A DNA stretch of 64,000 bases. Source: Toxorhynchites rutilus septentrionalis. Lineage: Eukaryota > Arthropoda > Insecta > Diptera > Culicidae. The number at the start of each line of letters is the position of its first letter. Within the stretch, counting starts at the first letter, position 1. Under the pieces are notes generated by a model, which had not been told where the DNA came from, did not search any database, and saw only the letters and a program-made list of their open reading frames with translations. Shown here piece by piece: positions 1-10,822 of the stretch. The stretch is taken from positions 226,561,882 to 226,625,881 of the forward strand of contig NC_073746.1 of assembly GCF_029784135.1 (NCBI RefSeq), in the 5' to 3' direction. The position numbers and the translations under genes were made by a program.

Positions 1-143
1 GTTTAATCCCTAGATACGACTATTTTAACACTCTTAAAAACAGGAGCTTTTATTTGTACATTTGATGTTGTAGCACAATAAAAAGCATATTTTCTGCCAA
101 GATACCATTTTTCTGCCAACTCTAGTTTGGGTGTATAAGCTGA
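1..143 (+). repeat. Right-end fragment of TIR repeat family X
   Basis: The last bases (CTAGTTTGGGTGTA) and the preceding TTTCTGCC-rich stretch match the right end of the better preserved copy at 34368-35052. Only the right end is in the window, so the rest lies to the left or is lost. No coding content is visible. Confidence 0.5.
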
Positions 144-1490
144 ACCTTATATAGTATCGAATCAACCCACAATCGTACTTACTAGGTATATGTATGTTAG
201 GGTGCCAATGAAAATGTTCATCTCGAATTTCAAAAAGTTACCCCATAAAAAATGTTCACCACCTCGAAAAATATGCAAAATATAAGCTCAATCGGACTGA
301 AGGAAGAGTGGCGCAAAGTGATCAAAGTTTGAGTTTTTTAAAACTCGAAAAGTCATTAAAAAACCAGTAAAAGAAATCGGGGTTTTTGAAAAAAATTGAT
401 TTCAAATGTCTTAAAACTGCATGAAATGTAGAGATCTATTGTCATCTGGATTTTTTTGGTCAAAAATTGACACTCTAAGACTTTTTTTCGGAATACGAGA
501 TGAAAATAATGGTTTTGTGTGCCAATAAAAATCGTTATCTCGAATTTTCATTCGGAACTTGCTGCGAAATGTTGATTTGCACGATAATATAACGTGTGCA
601 ACATATTACCTCATTCGGACTTAATTTACTAGTGTCGCTAAAGTTTGAATTTTTTGAAAACCGAAATTCACCGAAAATCGATGTTTCAACATCGATTATC
701 AGGCATTATCAGCAAGAACAATCACTTGTTTTGCCTTTTGTGATATTCCGGTCGTTTTCAAAGCAGAGCACACGGTTCAATCAGATTAATTGTTTTCGGT
801 AAGGTTCACTATTAACAGTTTTATCGGTTTTCAATAGGTCGTATCAGATTACACTTCGCTGATCCCAAAAACACAAAAAAATACCCTGTGGTTGATGTGG
901 CCAGTTGGTCGGGGTGATCTTTTGTGCTTGGGATTCTTGAAATATATCCTTTTTTCGTCCACAGTCTCAATCCGAGGCAGAAATGACATGTTTTCATACC
1001 CGAAAACACAATTTCCTGAATGCCTTTTCGCTTTTAATTGCCTTGCGAGTTGTTGTTGAGTGTTGCCATATTATCCGTCCAATGAATTTCGAAATTCGAC
1101 ATCAGCAAACACTTCCAATAGATTTCCACGTTCCACATCTCTCACGTCAAGATTCCCTTTTTTTACCTTTTGCGGTCGAAATTAATTTCACTTGAAAGAA
1201 AATATCTTATCTTTCCACGCTAACAATATTTTATTCATACCGAGTACCGTTACCTATTATTCATAGAAACTCCGTATACATTCGTGAGAAAGTTCACTAG
1301 ACATTCAAATTTTCGTTTACGAAAAAATCTATTGCATCGTTGAATAAAGTATTTAGTATGATTCCTGGCTGTGGTGGCTGTGAGCAGACTCCCGACTGCA
1401 AGGGTTAAATCACTCATAACATTGCGATTTTTTAATATTCCTCAATACCATATATCCTGTTCGCTTTGGTTGCATTTCGATTGCCTTAAA
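144..1490. other. Unassigned AT-rich DNA with one diverged internal repeat pair
   Basis: No gene is recognisable. Two diverged direct copies of a segment beginning GTGCCAATRAAAAT and continuing to ATCTCGAATTT start near 203 and 519, so at least one old duplication is present. Open frames here are short and match nothing I recognise. Confidence 0.4.
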
Positions 1491-1494
1491 TTTC

Positions 1495-1550
1495 TGTCGG
1501 TCGAGGAGTGATCTGCGCAAAGTTGAGTTGCGTGACTTACAGAGTAAATA
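1495..1550 (+). repeat. Short LINE linker fragment
   Basis: About 55 bp around 1495-1550 (TCGGTCGA, then GTTGAG, then GTGACTTA) align with the endonuclease-RT linker of the LINE at 36.8-39.9 kb, near 37741-37797. Immediately after it are two direct copies of GACTCGATTATCCGGAG, 31 bp apart, which resemble a pogo/Tigger-type terminal repeat with no partner end visible. Confidence 0.45.
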
Positions 1551-2559
1551 CAGTTCGGACTCGATTATCCGGAGAATCCAGAGACTCGATTATCCGGAGT
1601 ATTTTTATTTTTTTATTTATTTGTTATATCATAGTAGGAAAAAGAAAGAGTTGGGGTAAGAGTGTTGATATTGTTTCAAAGAATACAAAATTAGTGATAA
1701 ACCTGGGAATCCGTTTGCGTAGTTCTTTGATTTATTGGATTCTCAAAAGATGTCTAATTAGAATCCTCATATGTCACGAAATTATCGCAGAATGAATTTA
1801 ATAAAATTTGTTTAGCGAATTGTTATTTATTTCAGTATGAAAACAAATTCATGAGCAGTGTTGCCACATTTTTATCTGTACCAGAAGGGTTAAAAATCTT
1901 TCTCATCTGTACTATCTTACAATCTGTACTGTCGAAAATATTTGTAATAGAGAAAAATGTATTTTATTAGCATGAAAAAATACTGATTTATTTACTAAAA
2001 ATACTACATTTTCATTTGCAAGTCATTCGTGTGTTTGATTACGTTTATACATCGTTTTTTTTTAATCTAGACTGCAAACTATCATTTTTAAAAATCTCGA
2101 GCTGCCGCCACGAGCGATACTGCGGCGTAAAAGTCGTCATGTACCTTAGTGTTGCTTTGTTTAAATGTCACACTCGCACACTCGCACACCGATTGTTTAT
2201 GTTTTTTTCGTCCCAGTAATCATTCGCTAATTAAGACTGTTTTCCGTGTTGTTTAATATTACATGTTGTTGTACGAACAATAAAAAGCCGGAATTATATC
2301 ATTCCGGTGCTTTTCCACATATCACAGTGTTGTGTATTAGTGTTTTTGTGATTTGTGTTTTGCACATTTGATCATTCTGACACCGCCATCGATCGCTCTT
2401 GTTCGTTCTTCGTCATCTCTCGCTCGAAGTAAAACAAATAGCTTGAAAGCTTTACGTTCATTTGCGTGCTGTATAACGGTAGGCGTTTGATTATTACCGT
2501 CGTTTAAGGAGACTTTGTAACTGTTGTAATCACAACTGATTTTGCGATCTCCTTCTAAT

Positions 2560-3603
2560 ATGGATTCGTGCCAAGTCTGTTCACGATCTCTAAGCTCTGG
2601 CCGGGTAATACATTGTAGTGGCTCATGTGGCCTCATCTTTCATCATACCTGTGTTGGCTTATCAAAACTGCAGTATTCAGCATGTTCAGCGAAAGTTGGA
2701 CTGCTCTGGTTTTGCGATTCTTGCCGACTGGACTTCAACCCTTCTGTGTTTAATCGTGAGAAAATAATTATCAAAGCCTTACGAGAGTTGCTCATACGTA
2801 CTGACTCCATGGATACGCGCTTGGGCAATTATGGCGATAATCTTCGAACCATTAACAAAACGCTCTATGGTTCCAAACAGCAAGGCAAGCTAAACAACCA
2901 AACGCTAGAAAAATCGACTTTTCATCAGAACATCGATCAGTTGAATCTCGATGATACCATAGATCCTATCAATCGGTCGAGATCCTGTGATGAGTCATCC
3001 TTTTTCGAGGTTTTAGACGAAGTCAATAATTCAGTAGGACAACAATCTGAAAAACTCGTTGTGGGTAACAGGCGAGTGCATATTTTATCGAACCAGCAGT
3101 CCAGCACCAAATCTCACGCGACTGCATCTACACCGGCTGCGCTTAACTCGAATAAATCGTCCCTCGCTCGATCTGAACGTAACGGTAATCAAGCCAATTC
3201 TGTCATTTTCGGTCAGAATATTTTGCACGATGGTAAAACTCAAAATGGTAACAATGTTGCACGAAGTAATAGTGGTACTTTAAGTGTCGCTAAAGCTGGA
3301 CCGTCCGACGATATGATCGCTTTCTACATAACTCCGTTTACTCCTGATCAGAAAGAATGTGACGTAAAGAAACACATTCATGAAATTGCAAATGTGGACA
3401 CTTCGTTGATCAAAGTCACCAAGCTCGTTCCTCGTGGGAAAAGTCTGGATGACCTTTCATTCGTCTCGTTTAAAGTGACAGTCAGTAAAGATTTATCTAA
3501 TGTGGTCGGCGATCCTTGGTACTGGCCTGAAGGAGTCACTGTCCGTGCTTTTGAATTCAACCAAAAAAACGGCTCTATCTCATCTCGTCTGGGTTCGACA
3601 TAG
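2560..3603 (+). CDS. LINE ORF1 protein with N-terminal PHD-type zinc finger
   Basis: ORF1 encodes the retrotransposon's nucleic-acid-binding partner protein. I place the start at the ATG at 2560 (MDSCQVC) because the cysteine pattern begins there; an in-frame ATG at 2542 would add six residues. Residues 4 to about 56 show a C4HC3-like pattern: CQVC, then CSGSC, then FHHTCVG, then WFCDSC. A basic, Ser/Asn-rich middle follows. A conserved C-terminal block (KLVPRGKSLDDLSFVSFKV) recurs in the LINE at 36.8 kb. The frame is open over its whole length of about 347 residues, unlike ORF2. PHD-like ORF1 proteins are known from several insect non-LTR elements; what the finger binds cannot be read from sequence. 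Confidence 0.75.
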   Translation: MDSCQVCSRSLSSGRVIHCSGSCGLIFHHTCVGLSKLQYSACSAKVGLLWFCDSCRLDFNPSVFNREKIIIKALRELLIRTDSMDTRLGNYGDNLRTINKTLYGSKQQGKLNNQTLEKSTFHQNIDQLNLDDTIDPINRSRSCDESSFFEVLDEVNNSVGQQSEKLVVGNRRVHILSNQQSSTKSHATASTPAALNSNKSSLARSERNGNQANSVIFGQNILHDGKTQNGNNVARSNSGTLSVAKAGPSDDMIAFYITPFTPDQKECDVKKHIHEIANVDTSLIKVTKLVPRGKSLDDLSFVSFKVTVSKDLSNVVGDPWYWPEGVTVRAFEFNQKNGSISSRLGST

Positions 3604-3750
3604 CATCAGAAAAGAACACAGGACGCACCATTTCTGGCACTATGGAAGATCCTTATCCGTCTGGCACAGTCGCGCTGCATCACGACCTCAACCACCAGCT
3701 TCCAAGTCGTCCTGGACCTGTGTTCAGTTCTGGAGACGGGGTCTTCCAAC

Positions 3751-6464
3751 TTGCGCTCTCTGGCAAGTACCCTCCCATTACGAGCACCAGATACGCTGAA
3801 AAACCTTCATATTACAGCTTTATTACCTCTGGTTCTCCACAACACCATAATGAATCCTCTGCACAACAAACTTCATCTCCAGGACGCTACGAAACCGGAA
3901 GCCCCTAATCCCCCTGCCACAGTCGAGATCCTCCAGCCATCGCTCAGCAGTCGTCCTGGCCCTGTGAGTGGGGTCAGAGAAGGGGTTTTCCACCACGCTG
4001 TTCTCGGCAAGTACGACAGTGTTTTTAGTTCTTCAGATTCTCATCCGTTCACTGGTTCTAGCGATGCAACCAATGTATGGTTGCCACCACAACCCGTTGC
4101 TGCCCCTGTCGATTGTGTTTGGCTGTACTACCAAAATGTCCGAGGTGTTAGGACTAAAATCGACGATTTGCTTTTGGCGGTTACGGACTGTAACTACGAC
4201 GTCATCATATTAACAGAGACTGGATTAAACGATTGTATCGATTCTCTGCAAATCTTTGGATCGACATTTAACGTTTTTCGTTGTGACCGTAGTTGTATAA
4301 ACAGCAATAAAACGAGCTTCGGTGGCGTATTAATAGCGGTTCACCATCGCTATTCTTGTACGCAAATCCACACGCCTCACGGGGAAAGATTGGAACAGGT
4401 GTTTACCGTCATTGTCATCGGAAGTAAACGATTAGCAATCGGTGCTGTGTACATCCCACCTGATCGTAGTCGCGACGTGGAGTTGATAGATGAACATGTG
4501 GCCTCTGTTCGTGATCTTTGTGACAATGCTACATGTGTAGATCAGGTGCTGCTTTGTGGTGATTACAACCAACCTCGCCTACAGTGGTTGCAGAGTGCTG
4601 GCGGCGAAGTTTTACCAGCAGGAGCTTCGACGGTATCTGCGTCGAGTGCTGCTCTGATCGATGGAATGGACTTTTCGAATTTAAGTCAAGTCAATTGGCA
4701 CCGAACTTCTAAACTCGAGTTGACCGCGAGTAATCGGTTTCTTATATTATTAACATTAGAATTAAGGAAAAATGTATATATACTAGTAACAATACAGTAA
4801 GGAGTTCGGCTCCTTTAAACCTATGTAACTGAGCCTGTAAAAATAAACGATTTAAATAAAAAAAAAATTGGCACCGCAATCAACTGGATCGAACTCTTGA
4901 TCTTGTTTTTTGCTCAAATGGCTGTAATGTAATCGTCAATACAGCTGTGGTTGCACTGTTACCCGTGGATACGCATCATCCACCATTGGAAATATCTCTA
5001 CCAGTACCTCGTACGTGCCAGTACAGTGACGGGTATCCTGTTGCCGATGAATACACCCCCGATTTTGGAAAAATCGACTACGATGCACTTGGTTATTACC
5101 TCCCCACTCTTGACTGGACATACCTGAATGCCTGTCAAAATGTTAATGAAATGGCCTCTGATTTCTGTTTTACCATTCAACGTTGGTTGCTATTTGAGAT
5201 CATCGTCAGTGAAGTTATTCTTACTCAATCCAAGCGTTACATCTCTACCGATCAGCACGGCTTCATGCCCGGCAGGTCGGTCACCACGAATCTGTTGAAC
5301 TTCACCAACACCTGCATTACTGCTATGGAGGGCAAGGCTCAAGTCGATGTCATCTATACCGATCTGAAGGCGGCTTTCGATAGGATCGACCACAACATAC
5401 TATTGGCTAAACTATCACGTCTCGGATCATCTGCAAAACTCGTGTCGTGGATGAGATCATACCTGACGGAAAGAAAACTGCTCGTTAAAATTCATGGCTG
5501 CGTTTCCTCGTGCTTCTGCAATTCTTCTGGAGTCCCTCAAGGAAGCAACTTAGGCCCTTTGTTGTTCATATTATTTTTTAATGACATTGCTGCGAAATTA
5601 GGGTTGAACTGCAAATTAATTTATGCTGATGATTTGAAAATATTCTGCATGATCCGTTCAGCTGAAGACTTCCAACGCTTGCAACATTTGCTGAATGTGT
5701 TTGTTGACTGGTGCCATCTAAACAAACTGATTATCAGCATACCGAAGTGCTTCGTCATGACGTTCCATCGTTCCAAAAGTCCGCAAAGCACCGTCGATGC
5801 GTTTGATTACTGCATCGACGGTGCTTTGCTTGAAAGAGTTGAAAAAGTTACTGACCTCGGAGTAGTGCTGGATCAGAAATTGAACTTCAACGCTCATTAC
5901 ACCTCAATCATTGCTAAGGCAAACCGACAGCTCGGATTTATTTCGAAGATTGCGAAGGATTTCAGTGACCCATACTGCTTGAAGTCCTTATATTGCGCTT
6001 TAGTACGACCAATTCTCGAAACTGCAGCCGTTGTTTGGACTCCAAATGTGATTTTCTGGAATTTGAGGATTGAGCGTGTACAGCGAAGATTCATCCGGTT
6101 GGCCTTGCGTCATCTACCTTGGCGCGATCCATTGAATCTTCCTGCTTACCCGGATCGATGCAGACTTTTAAGCCTGGACACTCTTGAGAGAAGACGCAGA
6201 ATACAACAGGCAATCTTCGTATCAAAGCTGTTCAATGGGGAAGTTGATTCTCCTCGGCTACTTTCATTACTGGACCTTCGTGCTGCTCAACGACCTCTCC
6301 GACAGCGATCTTTGCTACAGAACAGATTTCATCGTACTTTATTCGGATACAACGAACCGTTGTCGTCGATGATTCGAACTTTCACATTGGTGGAGGATCT
6401 ATTTGATTTCGGCGAGACATCCAGCCGCTTTAAAAACAGATTAACTAGTTCGTCGATTGTATAA
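3751..6464 (+). pseudogene. LINE ORF2 (endonuclease-reverse transcriptase), interrupted
   Basis: A proline-rich linker precedes an APE endonuclease: WLYYQNVRG (catalytic Asn block), DVIILTETGLND (Glu) and LLCGDYNQP (Asp/Asn). The reading is cut at 4703 by a 162-bp insertion, then resumes at about 4877 with LDLVF and the histidine block DTHHPPLEI. At about 5190 the text jumps from linker sequence straight into FEIIVSEVIL inside the RT, so RT blocks 0-1 (the GPDGIP region kept in the 7.7-kb relative) are deleted. The rest of the RT is open to 6464: DQHGFMPGRS, YTDLKAAFDRIDHN, GVPQGSNLGPLLF (about 5530) and YADD (about 5622). The copy cannot encode a full enzyme. Confidence 0.8.
4704..4865 (+). 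mobile_element. 162-bp 3' end of another retroposon inside ORF2
   Basis: The segment is bracketed by an exact target duplication AATTGGCACCG (4693-4703 and 4866-4876) and ends in an A-rich tail (AAATAAA, then a poly-A run). Removing it restores the endonuclease frame, from VNWHR into NQLDRTLDLVF. This is the signature of a severely 5'-truncated insertion made by target-primed reverse transcription. Its short frame ending at 4800 may be the C-terminus of the donor's polymerase; the donor family is not identified. Confidence 0.8.
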
Positions 6465-6780
6465 ATAATTGTACTATATTATTATATATTTATTCATTAA
6501 GACCACAGATGTCAGATGAATCAGATTTAAATAAATAAATAAATAAATAAATAAATGTAAGAAATTTCACAAGCTGAAAAAATCTGTTCCATTCTTTTTG
6601 ACGAAAATTTGTACCCTGTACCGTATAGAATCTGTGCCAAAAAAAACGAAAAAATCTGTACCTTTCCAAATTAATCTGTACGTGTAGCAACACTGTTAAT
6701 GAGTAACGCTATGCATAATATGCAGCAAAGCAAAAAAAAAACAAACTAAAAGTAAACATTTTGTGAATCAATGATTTTTA

Positions 6781-7000
6781 TTAGAATATTTCTACGTAAT
6801 TCTCGCGGCAGGAACAGTCTTTCCAATCATCCAAGTATTCTAAGAGAAAGCAAGGTAAAGGACAGCTCATGAATGCTCTTCAACGCTCGTGCACGTTTCG
6901 ACTTTCCAATAAGCATCAGCGGAAGTTTGAACGAAACATCTGCATTCGCGCAATTAGGCTCCTTGTTTTTCTTTCTTCCTGGTGCTGATGATTCGTCCAT
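6781..7000 (-). pseudogene. Small frame-shifted reading frame, function unknown
   Basis: On the minus strand an ATG at 7000 opens a 57-codon frame rich in Lys/Arg (MDESSAPGRKKNKEPN) ending at 6827. A second frame, offset near 6850, continues as EYLDDWKDCSCRENYVEIF to a TAA at 6783-6781 that overlaps an AATAAA. Together they read like one small protein 3' end with a single indel. I do not recognise the family. It lies just outside the hAT-like element and could be a decayed host or transposon exon. Confidence 0.25.
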
Positions 7001-7664
7001 TGTGACGAAAGTTGATAAAGGAATAGATTTGAATTAAAATACGCTCTCATTCGCGTTAAAAATTAACATGGATATAGATCTTTTTGCGAACGATGGTTGC
7101 CAAATGTTCAGTATTCGCGTCAGCGGCAGCAGCATTGTTGGAAATCTTTTACCCAGTATTTTTTAAAAAATCTAATGTAGCGACAGCTTGATGAAATTTA
7201 CGATGTATCTACATTTGATTTTTTTTTTCTATTATATAGGCTTTGTACTACAATGTAATCCGCCTCTTGCCTTGAAAAGCATATTTTTCGGGCTCCTGCT
7301 GCACTTAAATCGTATTTTCGAGCAATTCCTCTATAAAAAAAATCCTGATGGTTTTTAACTATAAGTTTACGCACATCTTGCTATTTTCCCATCTTATCAG
7401 ATTGAACCGGACACTAATAATGATAAACAAATAATCAAACACATTGTTTTGACGTTTCTCTGGAGAGATTGAAATCTGTTTAGACTTATGAGGGGAAGGG
7501 CTCCATTAAAAGGAAATTCTCTTAGATAAAAAACAGTTATTAAGAATGAGTACATTATTTTGAGTGAGCGGAAATAGATTTCATTATAATTATGTTTCAG
7601 TGTGAATAACATACACTGTACAAATTTATTACAACAACCGTTAGTATAAATGGTAGCTAATGCA
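7001..7664. other. No recognisable feature
   Basis: AT-rich DNA between the small minus-strand frame and the next LINE fragment. The only frame of note, 71 codons at 7397-7612 on the minus strand, has no recognisable motif. Confidence 0.4.
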
Positions 7665-8970
7665 GTCTAGAGAATCAAATGTACCTTCTCGCCTGGACCA
7701 GACGGCATTCCTTCTGCTGTATATTGCTCTTGTTGAGCTGCTGTGTAAAATATTTCAGAAATCACTCGTGAAAATCGAAATTTCCAACAGTCTGGAAGGA
7801 GTCTTTTATGGCTCTGGTTCACAAGAAAGGTTACAAACGAGACATTAAAAACTATAGAGGGACGACTAACCTTCCATCTACCTAAAAACTGTTTGATATA
7901 GTCGTGAGAAGCATCATTCTCGAGCGCGCCAAATGCTACATCTCCAGTGATCAACATGGCTTCATGCCTGGACGTTTGGTTACCACTAATATGCTTAATT
8001 TTACAATTACCTATTTTGAGCAATTGGAAAATGGGGCTCAAGTAAATGTCATCTATACTGACTTTAAAGCAGTCTCTGATGCAATCAACCATGATATCCT
8101 GTTATAAAAACTATTAAAACGTGGTGTGTCAGAAAAATTAACCTCGTGGCTTCGATCATGTTTAACTGATGGCAGTCTGCGTGTAAAATTGGATTCCACT
8201 ACTTCTTCGACTTATACGAATATGTCAAGTTTCCTAACTGATACCGTCGAAACAAGCTTTCGATCAGTAATCCCAAGTGCTTGGTAATATCATATTATCG
8301 CAGCAAACAACCAATCACTTACGACTATACCATAAACGGAGAAAATTCACCAAAGAACCGATAAATTCAGTGATCTAGGTTTTTTCTTGGACCAGAAACT
8401 AACGTTCAACCTTGATCACTCTGCTCTGATCTCCAAGGCTTAGATTTGTGTGAAAAATCTCAAAAGACTTCTCTGATTCCCATTGCCTGAAGGCTCTATA
8501 TTGCACTCTGGTACGCCCAATCCTGGAAAATGCTTCGATGGTCTGGTTTCATCATTAGTTAACATGGAGTTTGAGGATCGAATGTGTTCAGCGCAAGTTC
8601 ATCAGGGTCGCATTATGAAGTCTACCATAACGCGATCCGCTAAATCTTCCACCGTATTCTGATCGTTGCAATTTGTTGAGGTTGAAAACCTTGTAATGTC
8701 GACGGAAAAATCAACAAGCGGTTTTTTGTTTGTTTTGTTGCAAAGCTTCTGAATGCTGAGATCGATTTCTTGAGGCTTCTCTCGCAGCTGGATATCCGAG
8801 TGTCACCGAGGGCATTACGAGCTAGAACGTTGCTTCAACCACGATGTTATCGAGCAGACTTCGGGTACAATGAACCACTCCCAGCTATGATTCGTATGTT
8901 TACGACTGTCGAAGATTTGTTTGAATTTGGAGAATGTTCCGCTCAATTTCTCTCACGAATATGAAACATT
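7665..8970 (+). pseudogene. Decayed RT fragment of the same LINE family
   Basis: Pieces of the reverse transcriptase appear in successive frames: SPGPDGIPSAVY near 7690, DQHGFMPGRLVTTNMLNF near 7950-8000, VIYTDFKAVSDAINHDILL near 8047-8107, and the C-terminal block FGYNEPLPAMIRMFTTVEDL at 8860-8925. The last closely parallels FGYNEPLSSMIRTFTLVEDL of the LINE at 2.2-6.5 kb. Stops and frameshifts are frequent. This copy keeps the GPDG block that the first copy has lost, so the two are independent insertions. Confidence 0.75.
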
Positions 8971-9027
8971 GTATAATTTTAAGTCATTTCATGACATTGA
9001 CATGACATTTACTGACATTAACAAATT

Positions 9028-9418
9028 AGAAGAAACTAACTGACCCTGCAAACGTTGTTCTGCCATATAATTTATTTTAAGAGAATATTTTGGTTGGTAA
9101 AAATAACGAATATATTTCAAGAGAGTTTGTATGTTATCGTTCAGATCTGTAAAATTCATCTAAATGATGATTTTCACAGCGACACATATATATTCATACC
9201 CCTTGTTTTCGAATTTTCCCTTTTTATTTTAAATATTCTTCTTATATATATATAAAGATAATTTGTTTCGAATTTTTCTAATCATCTCAAATATTTTCCA
9301 AAGTACTCTATCATTCTAATTTGGGTGAAATAAACTCGAAAATATACAGACCGTGCTGTCTGATCAGCCGTTCTCCTGTGATGATATTTTAAACGTACGT
9401 GAGAAAATCATTCTTTTA
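9028..9418 (+). repeat. Copy of the TAGYTGACCCKGYAAAC repeat (left part)
   Basis: The stretch begins CTAACTGACCCTGCAAACG at about 9034, matching the left ends at 24914 and 49518. It continues as AT-rich sequence until the DD37E transposon at 9421. The internal C-rich units of the 24.9-kb copy are absent. Confidence 0.5.
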
Positions 9419-9420
9419 TA

Positions 9421-10700
9421 AAGGGTGAACACGAAATTATTGCGACACATTCAACAGGGCATAACTTTTTTACCATTGGGTAAAAATCAACCAAATTTTG
9501 CACACTTTCTCATTGATGTGTATTGTCTGCATGCTGTCAAACTCGAAGTCGTGTTTGTCGATTCAACGAAAATGGAGGTGAGCCAACGCGAGTTGAGAGA
9601 ACAAATTCTTTCCAAACACCTGGAATTTCCTAACCTGTCGCACCGGCAGTTGGGAAAAATATTGCACTTTCACCATTCAACCGTCTCCAGAGTGTTGAAG
9701 CGGTTCCAGGAGCGGTTGACGGCAAAGGAGCTGGAAGAAAACCAGGACCGGAGAACAAAAAGACGGAGGGAAAGGTGAAGCGTATGATTAAAGCAAATCC
9801 CAACGTCTCAAACCGTAATTTGGCTAAAAAGATCGGCATGTCGCAGAGCTACGTCCAGAATGCAAAGAAGAGAGCTGGACTACATACATACAAGGTACAG
9901 AACTTCCCAAACCGCGATGAGCGGCAACAATCGACGGCTAAAACTCGGGCACGGAAGCTCTACGAGAAGATGCTGACAAAATATGGCTGCTGTGTGATGG
10001 ACGACGAAACGTGTATAAAAGCCGATTTTAAGCAAATTCCGGGGTTGGAGTTTTTCGCCGGCAAGAGCAAGTTCGATGTGGACAACAAATTTAAGAATAA
10101 GAAAATGTACAAAGTTCGCCTCCAAATATCTCGTTTGGCAGGCCATCTGCTCTTGCGGACTGAGGAGTGAGCCTTTCGTGACAAAGGGCACAGTAAATGG
10201 CGAGATCTACAAATCTGAGTGCCTCGAGAAGCGCCTTTTGCCGTTCTTGCAGCAGCACGACGAAGCTCCGCTATTTTGGCCAGATTTGGCATCATGCCAC
10301 TATTCTAAAAGTGTCCTGGAATGGTATGAGGCCAATTCTGTCCATTTTGTTCCAAAGGACATGAACCCGCCAAACTGTCCGGAGCTGCGCCCGGTGGAGC
10401 AGTACTGGGCAATAATGAAGCGGGAACTTCGGAAGAGCAAGAAAGACGAGAAGGACATGTTAAGAAAATGGAAAAAAAAACTGAGAAACTGGTACCGGAT
10501 GACACTGTACATACTTTGATGGAGGGCATCAAGCGAAAATGCGTTCAATTTTACACTAAAGGCTCCATCGATTAACTTTTCTTCTGATTTTTGAAGTAAA
10601 TATATGTGTAAAACTACCCTAAAATTTTGGTTCGATTCTAAACATTATAAGAAAATTGGCATGACATTTTCGGTGTCGCAATAATATCGTGTTCGCCCTT
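9421..10700 (+). mobile_element. Decayed DD37E (ITmD37E-type) Tc1/mariner element
   Basis: The terminal inverted repeats start AAGGGYGAACACG and continue with ATTATTGCGACAC at both ends, flanked by TA at 9419-9420 and 10701-10702. The 1280-bp length equals a full element. The terminal repeats differ from those of the intact relative at 56.6 kb, so this is a distinct subfamily. Confidence 0.85.
9572..10575 (+). pseudogene. DD37E transposase, frame-shifted
   Basis: Transposase text starts at MEVSQREL (9572) with a first helix-turn-helix (NLSHRQLGKILHF), then a second (NVSNRNLAKKIGMSQSYVQ). Catalytic blocks are VMDDETC near 9998, [11 protein letters not shown] near 10277 and CPELRPVEQYW near 10377. 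Frameshifts at about 9760, 10110 and 10485 (the last in an A run) break it into four frames ending at the TAA at 10573. All domains are present in order, so decay is by small indels rather than deletion. Confidence 0.85.
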
Positions 10701-10822
10701 TATATAAAGATAGCGATTGTGGTGTATTTCACTTCTTGTACGAGATGTGCTCAAAAAATATCGCGAATATTGAATTGACGCGGGTTACGTATGTACGATA
10801 TTCAATTATTTTGTGGCATTAT

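Larger units (their letters stand above)
2200..6556 (+). mobile_element. CR1/Jockey-group LINE with PHD-finger ORF1
   Basis: This is a non-LTR retrotransposon with a 5' UTR of a few hundred bases (left edge approximate), ORF1 at 2560-3603, an interrupted ORF2 at 3751-6464 and a short 3' UTR ending in an AAAT-repeat tail at about 6528-6556. ORF2 joins an APE-type endonuclease to a reverse transcriptase with FDRIDHN, GVPQGS and YADD motifs. The AAAT tail and PHD-bearing ORF1 are shared with the LINE at 36.8-39.9 kb. The copy is dead: a 162-bp insertion breaks the endonuclease and a large deletion removes the endonuclease-RT junction. Clade assignment is tentative. Confidence 0.8.
1856..6695. 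mobile_element. hAT-like TIR element hosting a LINE
   Basis: The ends are imperfect inverted repeats CAGTGTTGCYAC (1856-1867 and 6684-6695), flanked by 8-bp target duplications TTCATGAG (1848-1855) and TTAATGAG (6696-6703), one mismatch. An 8-bp duplication and a CAG-type end fit the hAT superfamily. Several TCTGTACC-like motifs lie just inside both ends in opposite orientation, as expected for subterminal transposase sites. No hAT transposase is visible, and nearly all the interior is the LINE inserted at about 2.2-6.55 kb. Superfamily placement is inferred from the ends alone. Confidence 0.6.

Noticed and set aside
5190..5393. Minus-strand frames opposite the RT
   Set aside because: They are shadows of the plus-strand RT reading.
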